From Avena insularis (taxonomy: Eukaryota > Streptophyta > Magnoliopsida > Poales > Poaceae): a stretch of DNA of 64,000 nt. The translations under genes were made by a program, and so were the position numbers. Of this stretch, positions 22,770-35,100 are shown in pieces (positions within the stretch are counted from its first letter, which is position 1; each line of letters opens with the position of its first letter). The notes under the pieces were generated by a model. It was not told the DNA's origin and ran no database searches. It saw nothing but the letters and a program-made list of their open reading frames with translations. The DNA is taken from positions 88,960,684 through 89,024,683 of the forward strand of contig CM042685.1 of assembly GCA_023614405.1 (NCBI GenBank), read 5' to 3'.

Positions 22770-23738
22770 TTAACACCCAACCCATCAAATATCAAATACA
22801 AGCATGCATACTCTCTACACAAGATTTACCTCAATATCATCCACTTGATGATGATATTGGGCCATTTCATCCTTTACAAATCCTTCCCTACTTCCTACTT
22901 GTTCAAATCCAGAAATCTGCCAAATTGGCTAAGTCTAGAATCCTTAACTAGATTCAATATTTGAAACTCCACATACTCAAATATGTGTGCATCATTGACA
23001 AGGGACCTGACCATCTGGTAGTACATAATGAGTACTACCAAAGCCCACTCTTACCCTTGGCTAAACCATTCTTGTACCCACTCATCCATTATGGTTTTAT
23101 AGTCAAGATAATAATCTCTTCCGCAAATCTTATCATCTTGCCTACTTTGGAAAAGACTCACATCCATATGCAATCTCCCCTTGAAAAACTATCTGCTTCG
23201 TTATGACCTACTAACGACGGTCTATCAATCCATCATTCACTCGTTCCCATTGGTGCATTGATCTTCTTAAACCATCATGGTTTATGAGGAATCATGACAC
23301 ATCTATTATGGCAGCCATATTTTCAACAAAGTTTGCCATCACTCTTAGACCCACCTCAAATACAACAAAGTAAAACTCCTTTTGCCATGATCATCTATAT
23401 AACTTGGTCTACCTACCCATCTATCCCTTGTACCAAGGTGAGCTCTGAGCTCACTACTCCAACCAAGTTTGGGTGGTATGAAAATAACAAAACCCTAGAT
23501 CCTCTAATCCTTGTTATTTTCCAAAACCAACTCCCATTTGCAATAACCAGGATTGGTCATGATAGATACTTCAAGTTGACATCATCCATCTTGATTATAA
23601 TTTTTTTCCAAATAATTCCATAATTATTTGGAACCCACAACTATTTAATTTCCATTATTTGCAAAACCCTCAAAACCTTCTTTATTAAGGCAAGTTTTTT
23701 TTCTCCAAAAGACTTTGACAACTTCTTGATGCCAAATA
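22770..23738. other. AT-rich non-coding segment between two Copia fragments
   Basis: No coding sequence is supported. The composition (C-rich on the + strand, with many CCATC, CAAAACC and AACCC words) resembles the untranslated or LTR part of a minus-strand Gypsy element, but I found no partner LTR in the window. It is probably the older host DNA into which one or both Copia elements inserted. Confidence 0.4.
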
Positions 23739-25010
23739 TGTTGGAATTATGCCCTAGAGGGAATAATAAAGATTTTATTATTATAATTCTTGTTCATGAT
23801 AAAGTTTATATTCCATGCTAGAATTGTATTAAGCGGAAACTTTGATACTTGTGTGGTTTATGAACAACACCGTGTCCCTAGTACGCCTCTATGGACTAGC
23901 TCATTGATTAATGATGGTTAAGGTTTCCTAACCATAGACATGAGTTGTCGATTAATAATGAGATCATGTCATTAGGAGAATTATATGATGGACAAACCCA
24001 AATTAAGCAGAGCAATTAGATCGTGTCATCGTGTTCTTCTTTGTGAAGCTTTTTCCTATGTCAAGTATAGTATTCCTTAGACCATGAGATAATACAACTC
24101 CCTAGTATCCGAAGAAAGCTTTGAGGTCATCAAACATCATCCTATGTGAGGGTGATCATAAAGGTGTCTCTCAGGTGATCGGAAAGTACTTGTTGGGTTG
24201 TATGTATCGAGATGGAATTTGTTCCTCCCGAGTCGGAGAGATAAAGTTCGGGCCCACTCGGTAATCGATATCAACACCGCTTGCAAGCATGTGGTTAAGG
24301 AGTTAATCACAAAGTGATATCGGATTACGGAACGAGTAAAGTACTTGCTGTGAACGAGATTGAACTAGGTATTCCGATACCAACGATCGAATCTCGGGCA
24401 AGTAAAATATCGCGTGATGAAGGGAATACACATATGGGATTAATTGAATCCTGGCATCGTGGTTCATCCGATATGATCATCGATGAATATGTGGCAGTCA
24501 ATATGGGTTTCCAGATCCCGCTGTTGATTATTGATAGAAGATCATGTCTGCATATTCTCGAACCCGTAGGGTCACACACTTAACGTGCATCGACGCTAGG
24601 ATAGAATGGATAATTGGTTTATGAGTTTTTTTGTTCAGAGTCTTGGATGAGACCCAGGACATCACGGGAGGTTCCAGAATGGTCCGGAGAATAAGATTCA
24701 TATAAAGGAAAGGAGTTTTTGGATTTCGGAATCGTTTTTAGAGTTTATCGGTATTGTACCGGAAGGTTCTAGAAGGTTCTAGAGTGGGACCAACGTGGGC
24801 CGACTTGTCCGAGGCCTGCGTGGGCCTAAGGGGAAGTGCCCTGGCCACTTTGGGCCAGGTGCACAAGGCCCCTAAGGCACAGCCGGCCAGCCCTTAGGGG
24901 AAACCCTAAGGGAACCTTCCAGAAGAGGGGGGGATTACTTGCCCCCCACTCCACCCCTTGGGCCGCTGCCCTAGGGCTTGGAGGAGGGGTAAAGGGGCCG
25001 GCCAGCCCCC

Positions 25011-25018
25011 TATATAAG
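25011..25018 (+). promoter_or_regulatory. TATA box in the second Copia LTR
   Basis: TATATAAG after CCAGCCCCC, about 490 bp before the LTR end. Confidence 0.6.
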
Positions 25019-25077
25019 GAGGGAAGGGAAGCCTCCCCCCACTCCAAACCTAGCCGCCGTCCAACTTCTGCCCCTCC

Positions 25078-25079
<2 letters not shown>

Positions 25080-25109
<30 letters not shown>
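25080..25109 (+). repeat. (TC)n microsatellite inside the Copia LTR
   Basis: About 14 uninterrupted TC units just downstream of the TATA box, in the presumed transcribed leader of the LTR. Confidence 0.95.
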
Positions 25110-25110
<1 letters not shown>

Positions 25111-25499
25111 GACTACGCGTAGGCGAAGCCCTGCCGCAGAAACTCTCCACCATAAGCACCACGCCGTCGTGCTACAGATCCAATCTATCTCTCCACCATA
25201 CTTGCTGGACCAAGGAAAGGAGGATACGTCGCTGCACCGTACGTGTGCATCTCTCGGAGGCGCCGCCACTTGCGGCGTAGGATCGGATCGGATCAGATCG
25301 CGAGGAGGAGACGGCGAGTACGACTACGTCAACCACGTTCTGTTGAACGTTTCTGCTGTGCGATTTCTTCAAGGGTATGAAGATCTCATCAATCTCTCTC
25401 GTTGATTAAATCTCCTAGATTAAATCTTGGCTTTCTTGTTCACATCCGTAAGAAATTTTTTTGATTTACTATGCTGCGAAAACCCTTCAGCGGTATCAA

Positions 25500-26717
25500 A
25501 GCTAGATCTATGCATAGATGTGTTTCATGAGTAGAACGCAACATGCTTGTTGAGGGCGTTGATGTTTTCTATTGCAAACCTCTTGTTGTGTATTTCTTAT
25601 GGCGCAGCATAGTGAGATCAAAGCGGTCCAGGCCAACTTTACGCGACCTCGTTCGCGAGACCGGCTCCGCACTTGACGTGTGGCTTGTTCCACACATGCG
25701 GCCGGTGGATGCCAGTTTCTCTCACTATAGTAGTCATGGGATTTACAACGGATGTTAGCAACCATAATAGCACCGTTGTGGCTTTCCGTAGGTAAGAATA
25801 GTTCTTAGCTTGTTACTCCCATAAGCCACATAAAACATGCAACAACAAAGTAGAGGCGTCTAACTTGTTTTTGCAGGGAGTGTTTTGTGATATGGTATGG
25901 CCCGAGACATGATGTGTATGAATTGAGATGTATGCAATGATCATGTTTTGTAATATTTCATGACTTGCATGTCTATGAGTTCACAACCGGCAGGAGCCGT
26001 ATGGTTGTCTTTATAATTGTATATGACCAGCGTGTCAACTTATTATACGCCATGTAATAGGTTTACTTTATTGCTAAGTAGTTAGCAATAGTTGTAGTTG
26101 CTATTCGTGGTGGAGGCAATCATGGTGGAGTGATGGAGATCATGCTGGCGCGAACAAGATGGAGATCATTGTGCGGAGATTGGCTATACCATGTCACATA
26201 AAATTATATGCATGTGATGTTTATCCTTTTATGTATCTTATTATGCTTAGATCGCGACGGTAGCATTATAAGATGATTCCTCACTTAAAGATCAAGATAA
26301 AATTGTGTTCTCCCCATGTATGCACCATTACGAATGTTCGTCGTTTTCAAGCACCTCGTGATGATCGGGTGCTATAAACTCTACGTTCACATACAACGGG
26401 TGCAAGCCAGTTTTGCACACGCGGAAATACTTGGGTTTGACTTGACGAGCCTAGCATGTACAGACATGGCCTTGGAACACACGAACCGAAAGGTTAAACA
26501 TGAGTCATATGAATGATATGATCGACACTTTGTTGTCCACCATTGAAACCACATCTCTTCTCATGAAGATCGGATTAGGTGTGGTGAATTTGGATCGTGT
26601 TCACTAAACAACTTGAGGGATGTTGAATTTAGTGGGAGTTCATCTAGTAATTTGATTAAGTTGAACTAGTTATCATGAACATAGTCTAAATTGTATTTGC
26701 AAATTTTGTAGATCAAA
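25500..26717 (+). other. Primer binding site and untranslated leader of the second Copia element
   Basis: CGGTATCAAAGCTAGATCTA at 25501 is a mutated form of the tRNA-iMet primer site TGGTATCAGAGC. The following 1.2 kb has no coding sequence and is of the length usual for the leader of this Copia group. Confidence 0.75.
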
Positions 26718-27042
26718 TGGCTAAGTCCAACTTCAACTTCAACGTTTTGCTGAGAAAGAAAAGCTTAAGAACAATGGGTCTAATTTCACCAACTGGTTCC
26801 GCAATCTGAGAATCACTCTCACTGCCGGACAAAAAGCCTATGTACTTGAGAAAGCGCTAGGTGACGCCCCTGCTACTGATGCGCCGGCTGATGAAAAAGT
26901 TGTTTACCAGTCACACAAAGATGATTATGGAGTGATTAAGAGTACCATGTTGTTTGCTATGGAACCAGAACTTCAAAATCGTTTTGAGGAGTTCGACGGG
27001 CCCTTTGAGATACTTGCGGAACTGAAAACCATGTTTCAGACT
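26718..27042 (+). pseudogene. N-terminal part of the second Copia gag
   Basis: It opens with MAKSNFNFN at 26718. A frameshift follows, then FTNWFRNLRITLTAGQKAY, VLEKALGDAP and VVYQSHKDDYGVIKSTMLF in order, matching the gag of Angela/WIS-type Copia. The frame stops abruptly at about 27042 after LAELKTMFQT, where minus-strand Maximus-like sequence begins. The rest of this element (gag C terminus, pol, 3' LTR) is absent. Gag would form the virus-like particle. Confidence 0.82.
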
Positions 27043-28262
27043 CTATGCCCATGCAAAGAATGTGCAGCTGAAACCAATTCAGCTGCTTGACCTCACATGC
27101 CATTGGGGACTCAGCGGGACGATGACCACTAGCCCTTGGATCACCCATGAAGGACTCAGGGGCAATGGAAGGGTGAGAGGTCTTCTGATCCTTGTTGTAG
27201 ATCTTATTTGGCTTGTGAACACCATCCAAACCAGTGCCAAAGTCCCCATGTGGCAGCATGTGCTTGATGAGCATCATAATAAAAGGATCATATGGGATGG
27301 AGATCCATTTGAGCATCGCATCAGTCATCTCATGATAGATATAGTCCATAACATCCAACTTATAACCTGTAGACGAACCAGCATTGGTGGCACACTCGTG
27401 AGAAAAGGCAAGAAGGGGAACCAGGTGACAGTGCATCTTATCATTGTTTCCCCCACTTCGAGAGATGTTGTCCCTAAACATGCCAATGAGGGTGGCATAC
27501 AAAGGAGAGAGGCCAGCGAAGGTACCAGCAATGCCATTAGGTGTCAGACAAGGAGAAAGCAGAGTGTCCTTGGATGGCCTAAGTGGAGAAATGATGCGGT
27601 GGCCAGAAGCTGTGTCACGCCCATGAAAAGCATATCCAAGGACCTGACCAAAGGTGCGGAAGTCATACTGAATCATTGTTGTCCCGGTCATCCACTTCAT
27701 GGTGTGAAGCTCATCTCCGCAGATCACAAATGTTGAGAAAAACTGCTTCACCACCGAGGAATCATAGTGACAGAGTCATAAGGTGATGAAGCCCCATCTT
27801 ATTAGTCACATCCAAAGCTTCACGGAGTCTTGCCTTCGTTTGGGCCTCAGTCATATTCAGAGGATGCATAGGGCGAATCTTGAGAGGAAAATAGACATCA
27901 TCATGAATAGACCTAAAGTGAGAGCACCAAAACATGGAATCCTCTAGAGAATGATCACTGTCAGCATCAGCATAGTAAACGGTTTGTCGAATGGATGAGT
28001 ACTCAATGATGTCCATGGCTTTGTAGTTGCTCCGGGACTTCTTGCCCTTGCCCTGGCGAGATGCAACCGTCTTTGCTTTCTTTGCTGCCTCATCCATCCG
28101 TTCAGACTCTCTTGCCAACCTATGGACCTCAGTTTTGTCAACAAACTTACCCTCTGTAGTGGGCTTGAGATAACGGGCACGGGGATGATGCTTGTAGGTC
28201 TTAGGATAACGTGAACCACCTGTGAAAATCATGGGAGAGGTAGCATGGGGATAAGCACACAC
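27043..28262 (-). pseudogene. Third (env-like position) ORF of the Maximus-like element
   Basis: It lies past pol on the minus strand. GSRYPKTYKHHPRARYLKPT (about 28215-28155) follows a likely splice acceptor. Then come a Lys/Ala-rich part (about 28120-28030), AMDIIEYSSIRQTVYY, MFWCSHFRSIHDDVYFPLK and IRPMHPLNM. After a stop at about 27762 and a frameshift come ELHTMKWMTGTTMIQYDF, FGQVLGYAF, SGGNNDKMHCHLVPLLAFSH and KLDVMDYIYHEMTDAML (up to about 27270). This is the large extra ORF found downstream of pol in grass Maximus-type Copia elements. I see no clear signal peptide or membrane segment, so calling it an envelope would be unjustified; its function is unknown to me. Confidence 0.7.
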
Positions 28263-29310
28263 ACAAGTCCAAGAGGAATATTAGAAATAGTAGGAAAACA
28301 ATCCATGGGCCAGAGATGTGCATTTGTGAAAATCTGAACCAAACCAGAACAGACAATGAGTCTCTAGGCCAGATTATCCGGCCCTGGCAGGTGCAGATAA
28401 TCCGCCCCCACAAAATTTTTCTGGTTCGTCCCAGATTCACCAAGGCAAAACATATCGGGCACTAGGGTTGCAATACTACCGATTCTAACAAACAGGGGAA
28501 ACACAAAGTATCTTCTACAACGAGATTTCCACCAAAAACAATGAATCTCATACAAAAGAGACGGATGAGGGAGTTACCCTCACTCATTGGAGGAAAAGCT
28601 CAGAGGAGAAGGTACCCGGAGGCGAGGGGAAGAAGATCCGGGGAGGGCCCGAAGAATCCGGTGGTCGAATCGACTCTGGGAAGAGCGGAGGCTCTGGCAG
28701 CGGCTTGGGGCAGAGCATGGGTTGGGGGAGGACTGGCTGCTCTGTTTGAGCCCTTCCTCCCCGACCTTTCCCTTAAGAGGCGGATAATCCGCCCCCTTCT
28801 GAAATTCTGTCAACACAGATTCAGGCCGGAGCACTCCTGGCAAAACCCCTCGAAAGTGTATGAAGGACTTGTGTGCAAGAATAGATGGTTTAAGGAGGGA
28901 AAAAGGCTTGGGTTTAGAGCAACAAACTCAGATGGTACTACACACCCAAAGTTGCAAGAAAAAATCAACCAAAAGCCAAAATTGGGTGTGTTTTCCATAG
29001 GAACAAAAGATATGCAAGAAAATCCGAAGAGAGCCACTAGAAATCAACTCTTCTCAAGGAAGAGGGAGGTGGCCGAAGCCACCATGTTGGAGCACATGGC
29101 ATGACACAACGAAGATGTATCTTGAGTTCGAAACCAATGCTCATCGATGACCAACATATCACAAAATGATATTAAGGGAAATGATTTTTCTTTCTTTCAG
29201 CATTATGGGGGCTTAGCCCAATCAATTAGGACCACACTCCCCCTATGTCTATGCCCGCATCTAAGCCAAATACATGAAGAAGAGTAAGTGAGTATGCAAG
29301 GGTAGTCAAC
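28263..29310 (-). other. Spacer between pol and the third ORF, including a possible 5' exon
   Basis: A short minus-strand segment with MSEGNSLIRLFCMRFIVF (about 28588-28535) may be the first exon of the third ORF, with a GT donor further left. The rest is untranslated. Copies of the CGGATAATCCGCC motif lie at 28373-28413 and 28779-28796. Confidence 0.45.
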
Positions 29311-30525
29311 ACACTCCTACACGATATCGGGCCTAGGTGCGCAAAGGTATAGGAGAGAGCCGATGATGGATCGGTATACCTTTTGGCCCACGTCTTTATC
29401 CTTTGGATTAAGCTCAAGATGACATTTAGTTTGCATTGGAATAGCAACGCCATTGAGATCTGTCATCTTGAACCTCTTGAGCATGTCTTGGATGTACTTA
29501 GCTTGATTAATGAAAGTTCCCTCTGTAAGTTGTTTGATCTCGAATCCAAGAAAGAACCTCAATTCTCCCATCATAGACATCTCAAACCTGTCAGTCATAA
29601 GATTTGAAAATTCATCATTAAAAGCTTAGTTAGTAGAGACAAAAATAATGGCGTCTACATATTGTTGGCATGCAAAAAGCTCCCCATTAACCTTCTTAGC
29701 AAAAAGAGTGGGATCGATTTGCCCAACTTCGAATCCACGGTCTAACAAAATCTCTTTAAGGTGCTCATACCATGCACGTGGGGCTTGTTTAAGGCCATAG
29801 AGTGCCTTATCGAGTTTGTAGACATGGTTCGGAAATTTGGGATCCACAAATCTCGGGGGTTGCTTGACGTATAACAACTCATGTAGTGGACCATTAAGAA
29901 AAGCACTCTTAACATCCATTTGTTGTAATTTAAAATTATGATGATGGGCATAGGCAAGAAGGATCCAGATGGATTCAAGACGAGCCACAGGAGCATAAGT
30001 TTCACCGAAATCAATTCCTTCCACTTGAGAGAATCCTTGAGCCACTAGCCTTGCTTTATTCCTTACAACAATGCCATTTTCATCTTGTTTGTTCTTGAAA
30101 ATCCACTTGGTGCCGATAGCATTGCGGCACTCTTTGGGTTTCTCTACGAGCTACCAAACCTTGTTGCGCTCGAAGTTATTTAATTCTTCATGCATTTCAA
30201 CCACCCAATCGAGATCTTCAAGAGCATCAAAGACCTTCTTTGGCTCAACTATTGAAATGTGTGCTTGATGATCACAGAAGCTAGCAAGTTCTCTTCTAGT
30301 AGAAACCCTTCTTCTTAGATCACCGATAACCTTGTCAAGAGTGTGACCCCTTAACTCAAGGTTCCGATCAGCACGAGCTTCACGACGGGCCTCAATTTCT
30401 TTGTTGTTTCTAGAAGGAGTTGATTCAGCATTTGGATCCTTGTCTTGGCCACTATCTTGCCCTTGATTCTGAACTGAGGTTGAAACAGGTGACGGTTGCT
30501 GTTCATGTTCTTCAGGGACGGACAA
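29311..30525 (-). pseudogene. Maximus-like reverse transcriptase/RNase H
   Basis: RT begins before [20 protein letters not shown] (30045). [15 protein letters not shown] and [13 protein letters not shown] follow. The catalytic box reads [10 protein letters not shown] (about 29650-29664) where YVDD is expected, so the second Asp is lost. After a stop come MSMMGELRFFLGFEIKQL and YRSIIGSLLYLCAPRPDIV, ending at a stop at 29317; the remaining RNase H is only weakly readable beyond it. The linker before RT (30150-30520) is rich in Arg, Glu and Ser. Confidence 0.87.
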
Positions 30526-31028
30526 TCCTCCCCTGGGTGGGGCCGTACTATCCGGCCTGGGAGATGCGGCTGCAACTTCTTCCTGAGAGTCACTGGCAGA
30601 ACTTGGAGTTCCAGGTCCGGATCATCCGGCCTGGAATTTTCTTGGCCGTTTTGTTCTTCTTTAAGTCCACTAGAGCGAGTTGGAGTGCCAAGGGAGGATT
30701 GTACGACCCTTGTAGGGGGAGGATAGTCTGGCCTGGGACTATCATTTTTCCCAGAAGACTGCTGATCTTTAGTAGGTTGAGGTGTTGGTGCAGAGGTTTC
30801 TCCAGCAGCAGGGGCTTGTTGATCTTGTGTAGATGAGGGCTCCACTTGAGTGGAGCATTATCCTTCCCAATCCTCCACAAGGAGTTCCTCAATGGGGCGG
30901 AAAAATCCCACGTCCATTCTTCTTACGGCATCTTGGGGTATTTCAGCATCTGAATCACAAATATCAACTTGCCCCACATGGGAGCCATCATTTTGATCGA
31001 ATTGCACACTACAAGATTCCACAACAAT
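30351..31028 (-). pseudogene. Integrase-RT linker of the Maximus-like pol, Pro/Ser/Gln-rich
   Basis: A low-complexity linker (Ser, Thr, Pro, Gln and Glu rich) between integrase and reverse transcriptase, with a stop near 30858 and a frameshift near 30600. The RPDYPP, RPDDPDLE and RPHPGE tripeptide-like units are encoded by copies of the CCGGATNATCCGGCC-type motif discussed in the findings. Confidence 0.6.
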
Positions 31029-32178
31029 TCAAGAGAGCTTGTTGTAGACTCTATAAGTGTGGGATTCAGCACCGTAACCAACAAAAATACCTTCTAAAGC
31101 CTTAGACTCAAATTTACACAAACGGACACCTTTGATAAGAAAGAAACACTTACAACCGAATACCCGGAAGTATGAAATGTTGGGCTTGTTACCAGTGAGT
31201 ATTTCATATGGAGTCTTATGCAAGATCTTGTGGAGGTAGAGCCGATTTGATGAGTGACAAGCGGTGGATATGGCTTCAGCCCAAAAGTTGTAAGGAGACT
31301 TGAATTCAGCCAACATCGATCTAGCCATATCCATCAAAGTACGGTTCTTCCTCTCGGCTACACCATTTTTTTGAGGGGTGTACGCAGCGGAATATTGATA
31401 TCTTATCCCCTCTTCACTTAGAAACTCATTCAATGTTTAGTTCTTGAACTCAGAGCCGTTGTCACTTCTTATTGCCAAAATGGGAACATTGTGTTGACGC
31501 TGAACCTCATTGGTGAAATCAATGACCGTTTGTTGAGTCTCACTCTTTAGCTTGAAGAAATAGACCCATGTGTATCTTGAGTAATCATCGACTATCACCA
31601 AGCAATATGTCTTCCCACCGAGACTAGCATGAGATGGAGGACCAAATAAGTCCACATGAAGTAATTCCAAGATTCTCTTTGAAGAAACAATGGTTTTCCT
31701 CTTGTGGGAAGAGTCATGCATTTTGCCTTCAACACAAGCCTTGCAAACACGATCTTTGGGAAAGGAAACATTTTCTTTTAGTCCAAGGATGTGGCCACCC
31801 TTGTGTAGACTTTGCAAAGTTCTCATGTTGACATGGGCTAAACGGCGATGCCATAGCCAGCCCACGTCGGCCTTTCTGAATAAGCACATCGGACCCGAAG
31901 TGGTTTTCCCCAAAAAGTCCACCACACACAGGTCATTTTCGACGTACCCAACGAAAGAGACCTTTAGAGACTTGCTCCACAAGAGTACCACCAAATCATC
32001 ATCAATGAAAATAGCAAAGCCAATCTTACTAAGGGCACAAACAGAAAGTAAGTTGTAATCGAGGGTCTCAACAAGCATAACATCCACGAGAGAGATATCG
32101 TGGGCGACCACAACCTTGCCAAGACCCAATACCTGAGATTTAGACTTATCACCATATGAGACTGTAATATTATCATGA
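31029..32178 (-). pseudogene. Maximus-like protease C-terminal part and integrase
   Basis: From the Helitron edge: VSYGDKSKSQVLG, then LDYNLLSVCALSKIGFA (the end of the aspartic protease domain). The integrase zinc region has WLWHRRLAHV and CKACVEGKM. The catalytic core has LLHVDLFGPPSHASLGGK (first Asp), IRSDNGSEFKN (second Asp, followed by a stop at 31437) and NGVAERKNRTLMDMARSM (Glu). YFRVFGCKCFFLIKG and LEGIFVGYGAESHTYRV mark the C-terminal part. Apart from the single stop it is well preserved. The catalytic residues D, D and E are all present. Confidence 0.9.
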
Positions 32179-35100
32179 CTGCTTTAATGCCCGTGTGTTT
32201 CCACGACCATCTAGTTTCTTGCTCCCCTCACACATGAATGCGATGTAAGTGAAAATTTTCATGCACAAAAAAAGAGTAGAGTGTTATACAGATATTAAGA
32301 TTCTATATTCTTGTTTTGCAAAAAAAAGATTCTATATTCTTAGAATTGCATCAAGGTAAAAGCTAATTGGATACCGTATAATCATATCCATAGAAAGCAA
32401 GGGAAACTACTTATCTATTACTAACTGACATCTAGTCATAGACGTGTGATAGATATTGTTGTACAACATTAGGAATGTTGCCTTTAGCTTCATTTTACTT
32501 GAGCAGATATACTTGTTTCTTTCTCGGCTCGTTACCACCCTACACAATAAGACATGTGCAATGTGGATATGTGTGGGCATAGTCAACCTTCCTCTCCCTC
32601 CCTCTCCACATCTCACCCTGCATAGAAAAAAAGCTACATAGTGTTAACATGGAAGAAGGATGACTTATTTATAAAATACAATGCCCACAGTTCGTAAAAA
32701 AGTATAAAATATACATGGTTTATTCTAATGTTGTACAAGCTCTGATTCTCTCAAATAATATATTTTAGGCACACCTTTTGAATATGGTGGTCTCTAATTT
32801 GATATAAGAATGTGCAATTTACCATTCATGGTCTTAACCGATGCAATTCTCACCTAGAATGATCTTTCATTAGTGCTCAGTTTTAGTTTCTTCCAAGAAA
32901 TCCATCGAATGATCATGTATTCGAACATGATCCATCATTATACAGAAAATAAAATATCCAGAAAATTCACATTAAACAGGATTCACCATTACTAAAGAAA
33001 CTAAAAGTCAAAGAATGCTCTAATTAAAAGGGACTCAATATTACTTACATTTTTTGATGAAATAGATTGCCCCTGATTTCCATTAATAGAAACCAGACTA
33101 CTACATTACTAATACATGAAATTCATAAACGCATACGACAACCCATGACAAACTAAATGACCGTCCAATTGGTACTTGTCTTTACCTTCAACCTTCATGA
33201 CATCAATCATTGCAAATCTGCTGCTGTTCCGCAATATGTCGGCTAGTAATAGTCGTGGGTGCAAGTGCCTACCGTCGGGTAGAGGGCCTTGTAGCAGGTC
33301 ACAAACACTTGCAGTTAGGCAAGGTATCTTGGCGTTAGTCCATCCCTGTAGGTGCCAACTCGATGGCCATATCATGGTTATTGTGACCAATTTGATTCTG
33401 TTATACCAGCCAGAAATGTATGTAGCATAAAAAAACTACATTGATACTAACAAGAATGCCTATACATGGAACATATCAGAAAAAGTAAGCTCTATAGAGT
33501 CATAGCAATAGCGGTAAGTAAATGAGTTGTAAATATTCTTCTTTTCTAAGTATTAACCTCCCTATAAGAAAGCCATAGTCACTCTCTTCCCAAAGATGTT
33601 TAATATCACAAAAGGAGTCATCATATTCACCATCATCTCGTTAGAAAGGACATAAAATCATATGCAAAGAGCAACACACTATTACAAATTAAACGTCAAT
33701 CAATTAAGTATTATTCAAACCTATGTACTAAACATTATAAGCGATATAAAAATGGCATCCATGATCCAATGCATTTATGCAAAACTAAAGAGAAACTGAG
33801 TGTATTAAATGTGTGTGAACATAACTCTTGGAAAAACATACATGGTCATTATATAAAAATGAAACAAGTAGTTGAATATGGCACAAAATAATTTCAGCTC
33901 ATTAGAACCAACAGCAAAGAGGTGAATATGTAAGGTGTCCAAGCTTCATGTCCTAACATGGATAGATTTAGTACCAGAAGTCCTACTCTAAGGGAAGAAA
34001 CTATACTGAACACAAGAATGTAGTAAATATGTACAAGGCATACGTGCAAGGTACCTAACATATTAAGAACTGAAAAATGAACTGATTTTATTTCATCATG
34101 AAAGGCACTTACAAGGCATACGCGCAAGGTACTCTTCTTCTCTTTTGAAGAGTTTGAAACGACACCCATAACATTGGCCCTTGGTGCCAGATATGGCACT
34201 ACAGGTTCCTTTCTACCATTTTAAGAATATCAAATCGATCAAGAGAAATGCACAAGATTAGTAAATAACCTGCTTGCATGCATAAAACTTGGTATGACAC
34301 ATTTTTGGTAAATTTCTAGTGATGAAAAAACTTGGTCTGACACTTGGAATTTAGAAGTCCGGAGCATGTAGTAGTACTCTTATCTTCCTAGCTAATCTGT
34401 CTACAAAGAAATGAACCTGTGAGCATATTTCGTCGCTGTTGTTCCACTGCCAATGATGATGGAACCTGGCCTTGCTTTTGTTGATAGTGTGAAAAACGAT
34501 TAATTGATCTAATGGTAGGGAATCGCCTTCCGAAACTAACAATCGGAAAAGAAAAATAATCAACATCCAATATTGACGCATTACAATGTTAATTATCAAC
34601 AAACACAAATCTTGACCTGACAGAGCTCAAGATTAGCATCAAATCTTAAAAAAGGATCCGGTGTTCATAAAATTGCATGAGAAAGTAGGACATAATGCAA
34701 CAAGCACAAGTATATAGATCTTATACTCTTCTTTATTCTCTCTAATGTTTGAAGTGGTGGCACTTTTCTCGCGTCTGTTGCATATGCAACCTCCTGCTTC
34801 CTCCCAAGAATAAGGGGATTATAATCCTGCATCTTCAGGACTTGCTCATATGTCATTGGCACCCAAACAAGAGCAAAACTTAACCCTCACTGAACCAATC
34901 TGCACATCCAAATTCCCACGATGTGATACGTATTGATGTTCATCTAGCTGATATACCCGTGGCCAGGGCCAGTTGCACATGTGAAAGGAAAGGATGTAAT
35001 GAACGAACAGCTAAAACATTGTCTGCTATCCCTCCCCTCTACCTCTACGCGAGCACACATGTGATCTGGCGCTGTGATGCCGGCTGAATGCATCATCTGC

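Larger units (their letters stand above)
23739..25499 (+). repeat. 5' LTR of a second Angela/WIS-like Copia element
   Basis: It starts TGTTGGAATTATGCCCTAGAGG and ends CCCTTCA directly before a primer site at 25501. Length is 1761 bp. The first 150 bp are clearly related to 21097-22769, but the two LTRs differ too much to belong to one insertion. It contains a (TC)n run at 25080-25109 and a GC-rich region at 24790-25070. Confidence 0.87.

Noticed and set aside
24836..25405. Open frames of 147 and 189 codons on both strands
   Set aside because: They lie inside a Copia LTR and include the (TC)n repeat and TATA region; no domain, and both strands are open because of GC-rich composition.
27062..27736. 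+ strand frame of 224 codons
   Set aside because: Shadow of the Maximus third ORF on the minus strand, which carries the family motifs.
27043..28262. Viral envelope gene
   Set aside because: The third ORF is only env-like by position; no signal peptide, fusion or membrane segment was seen.
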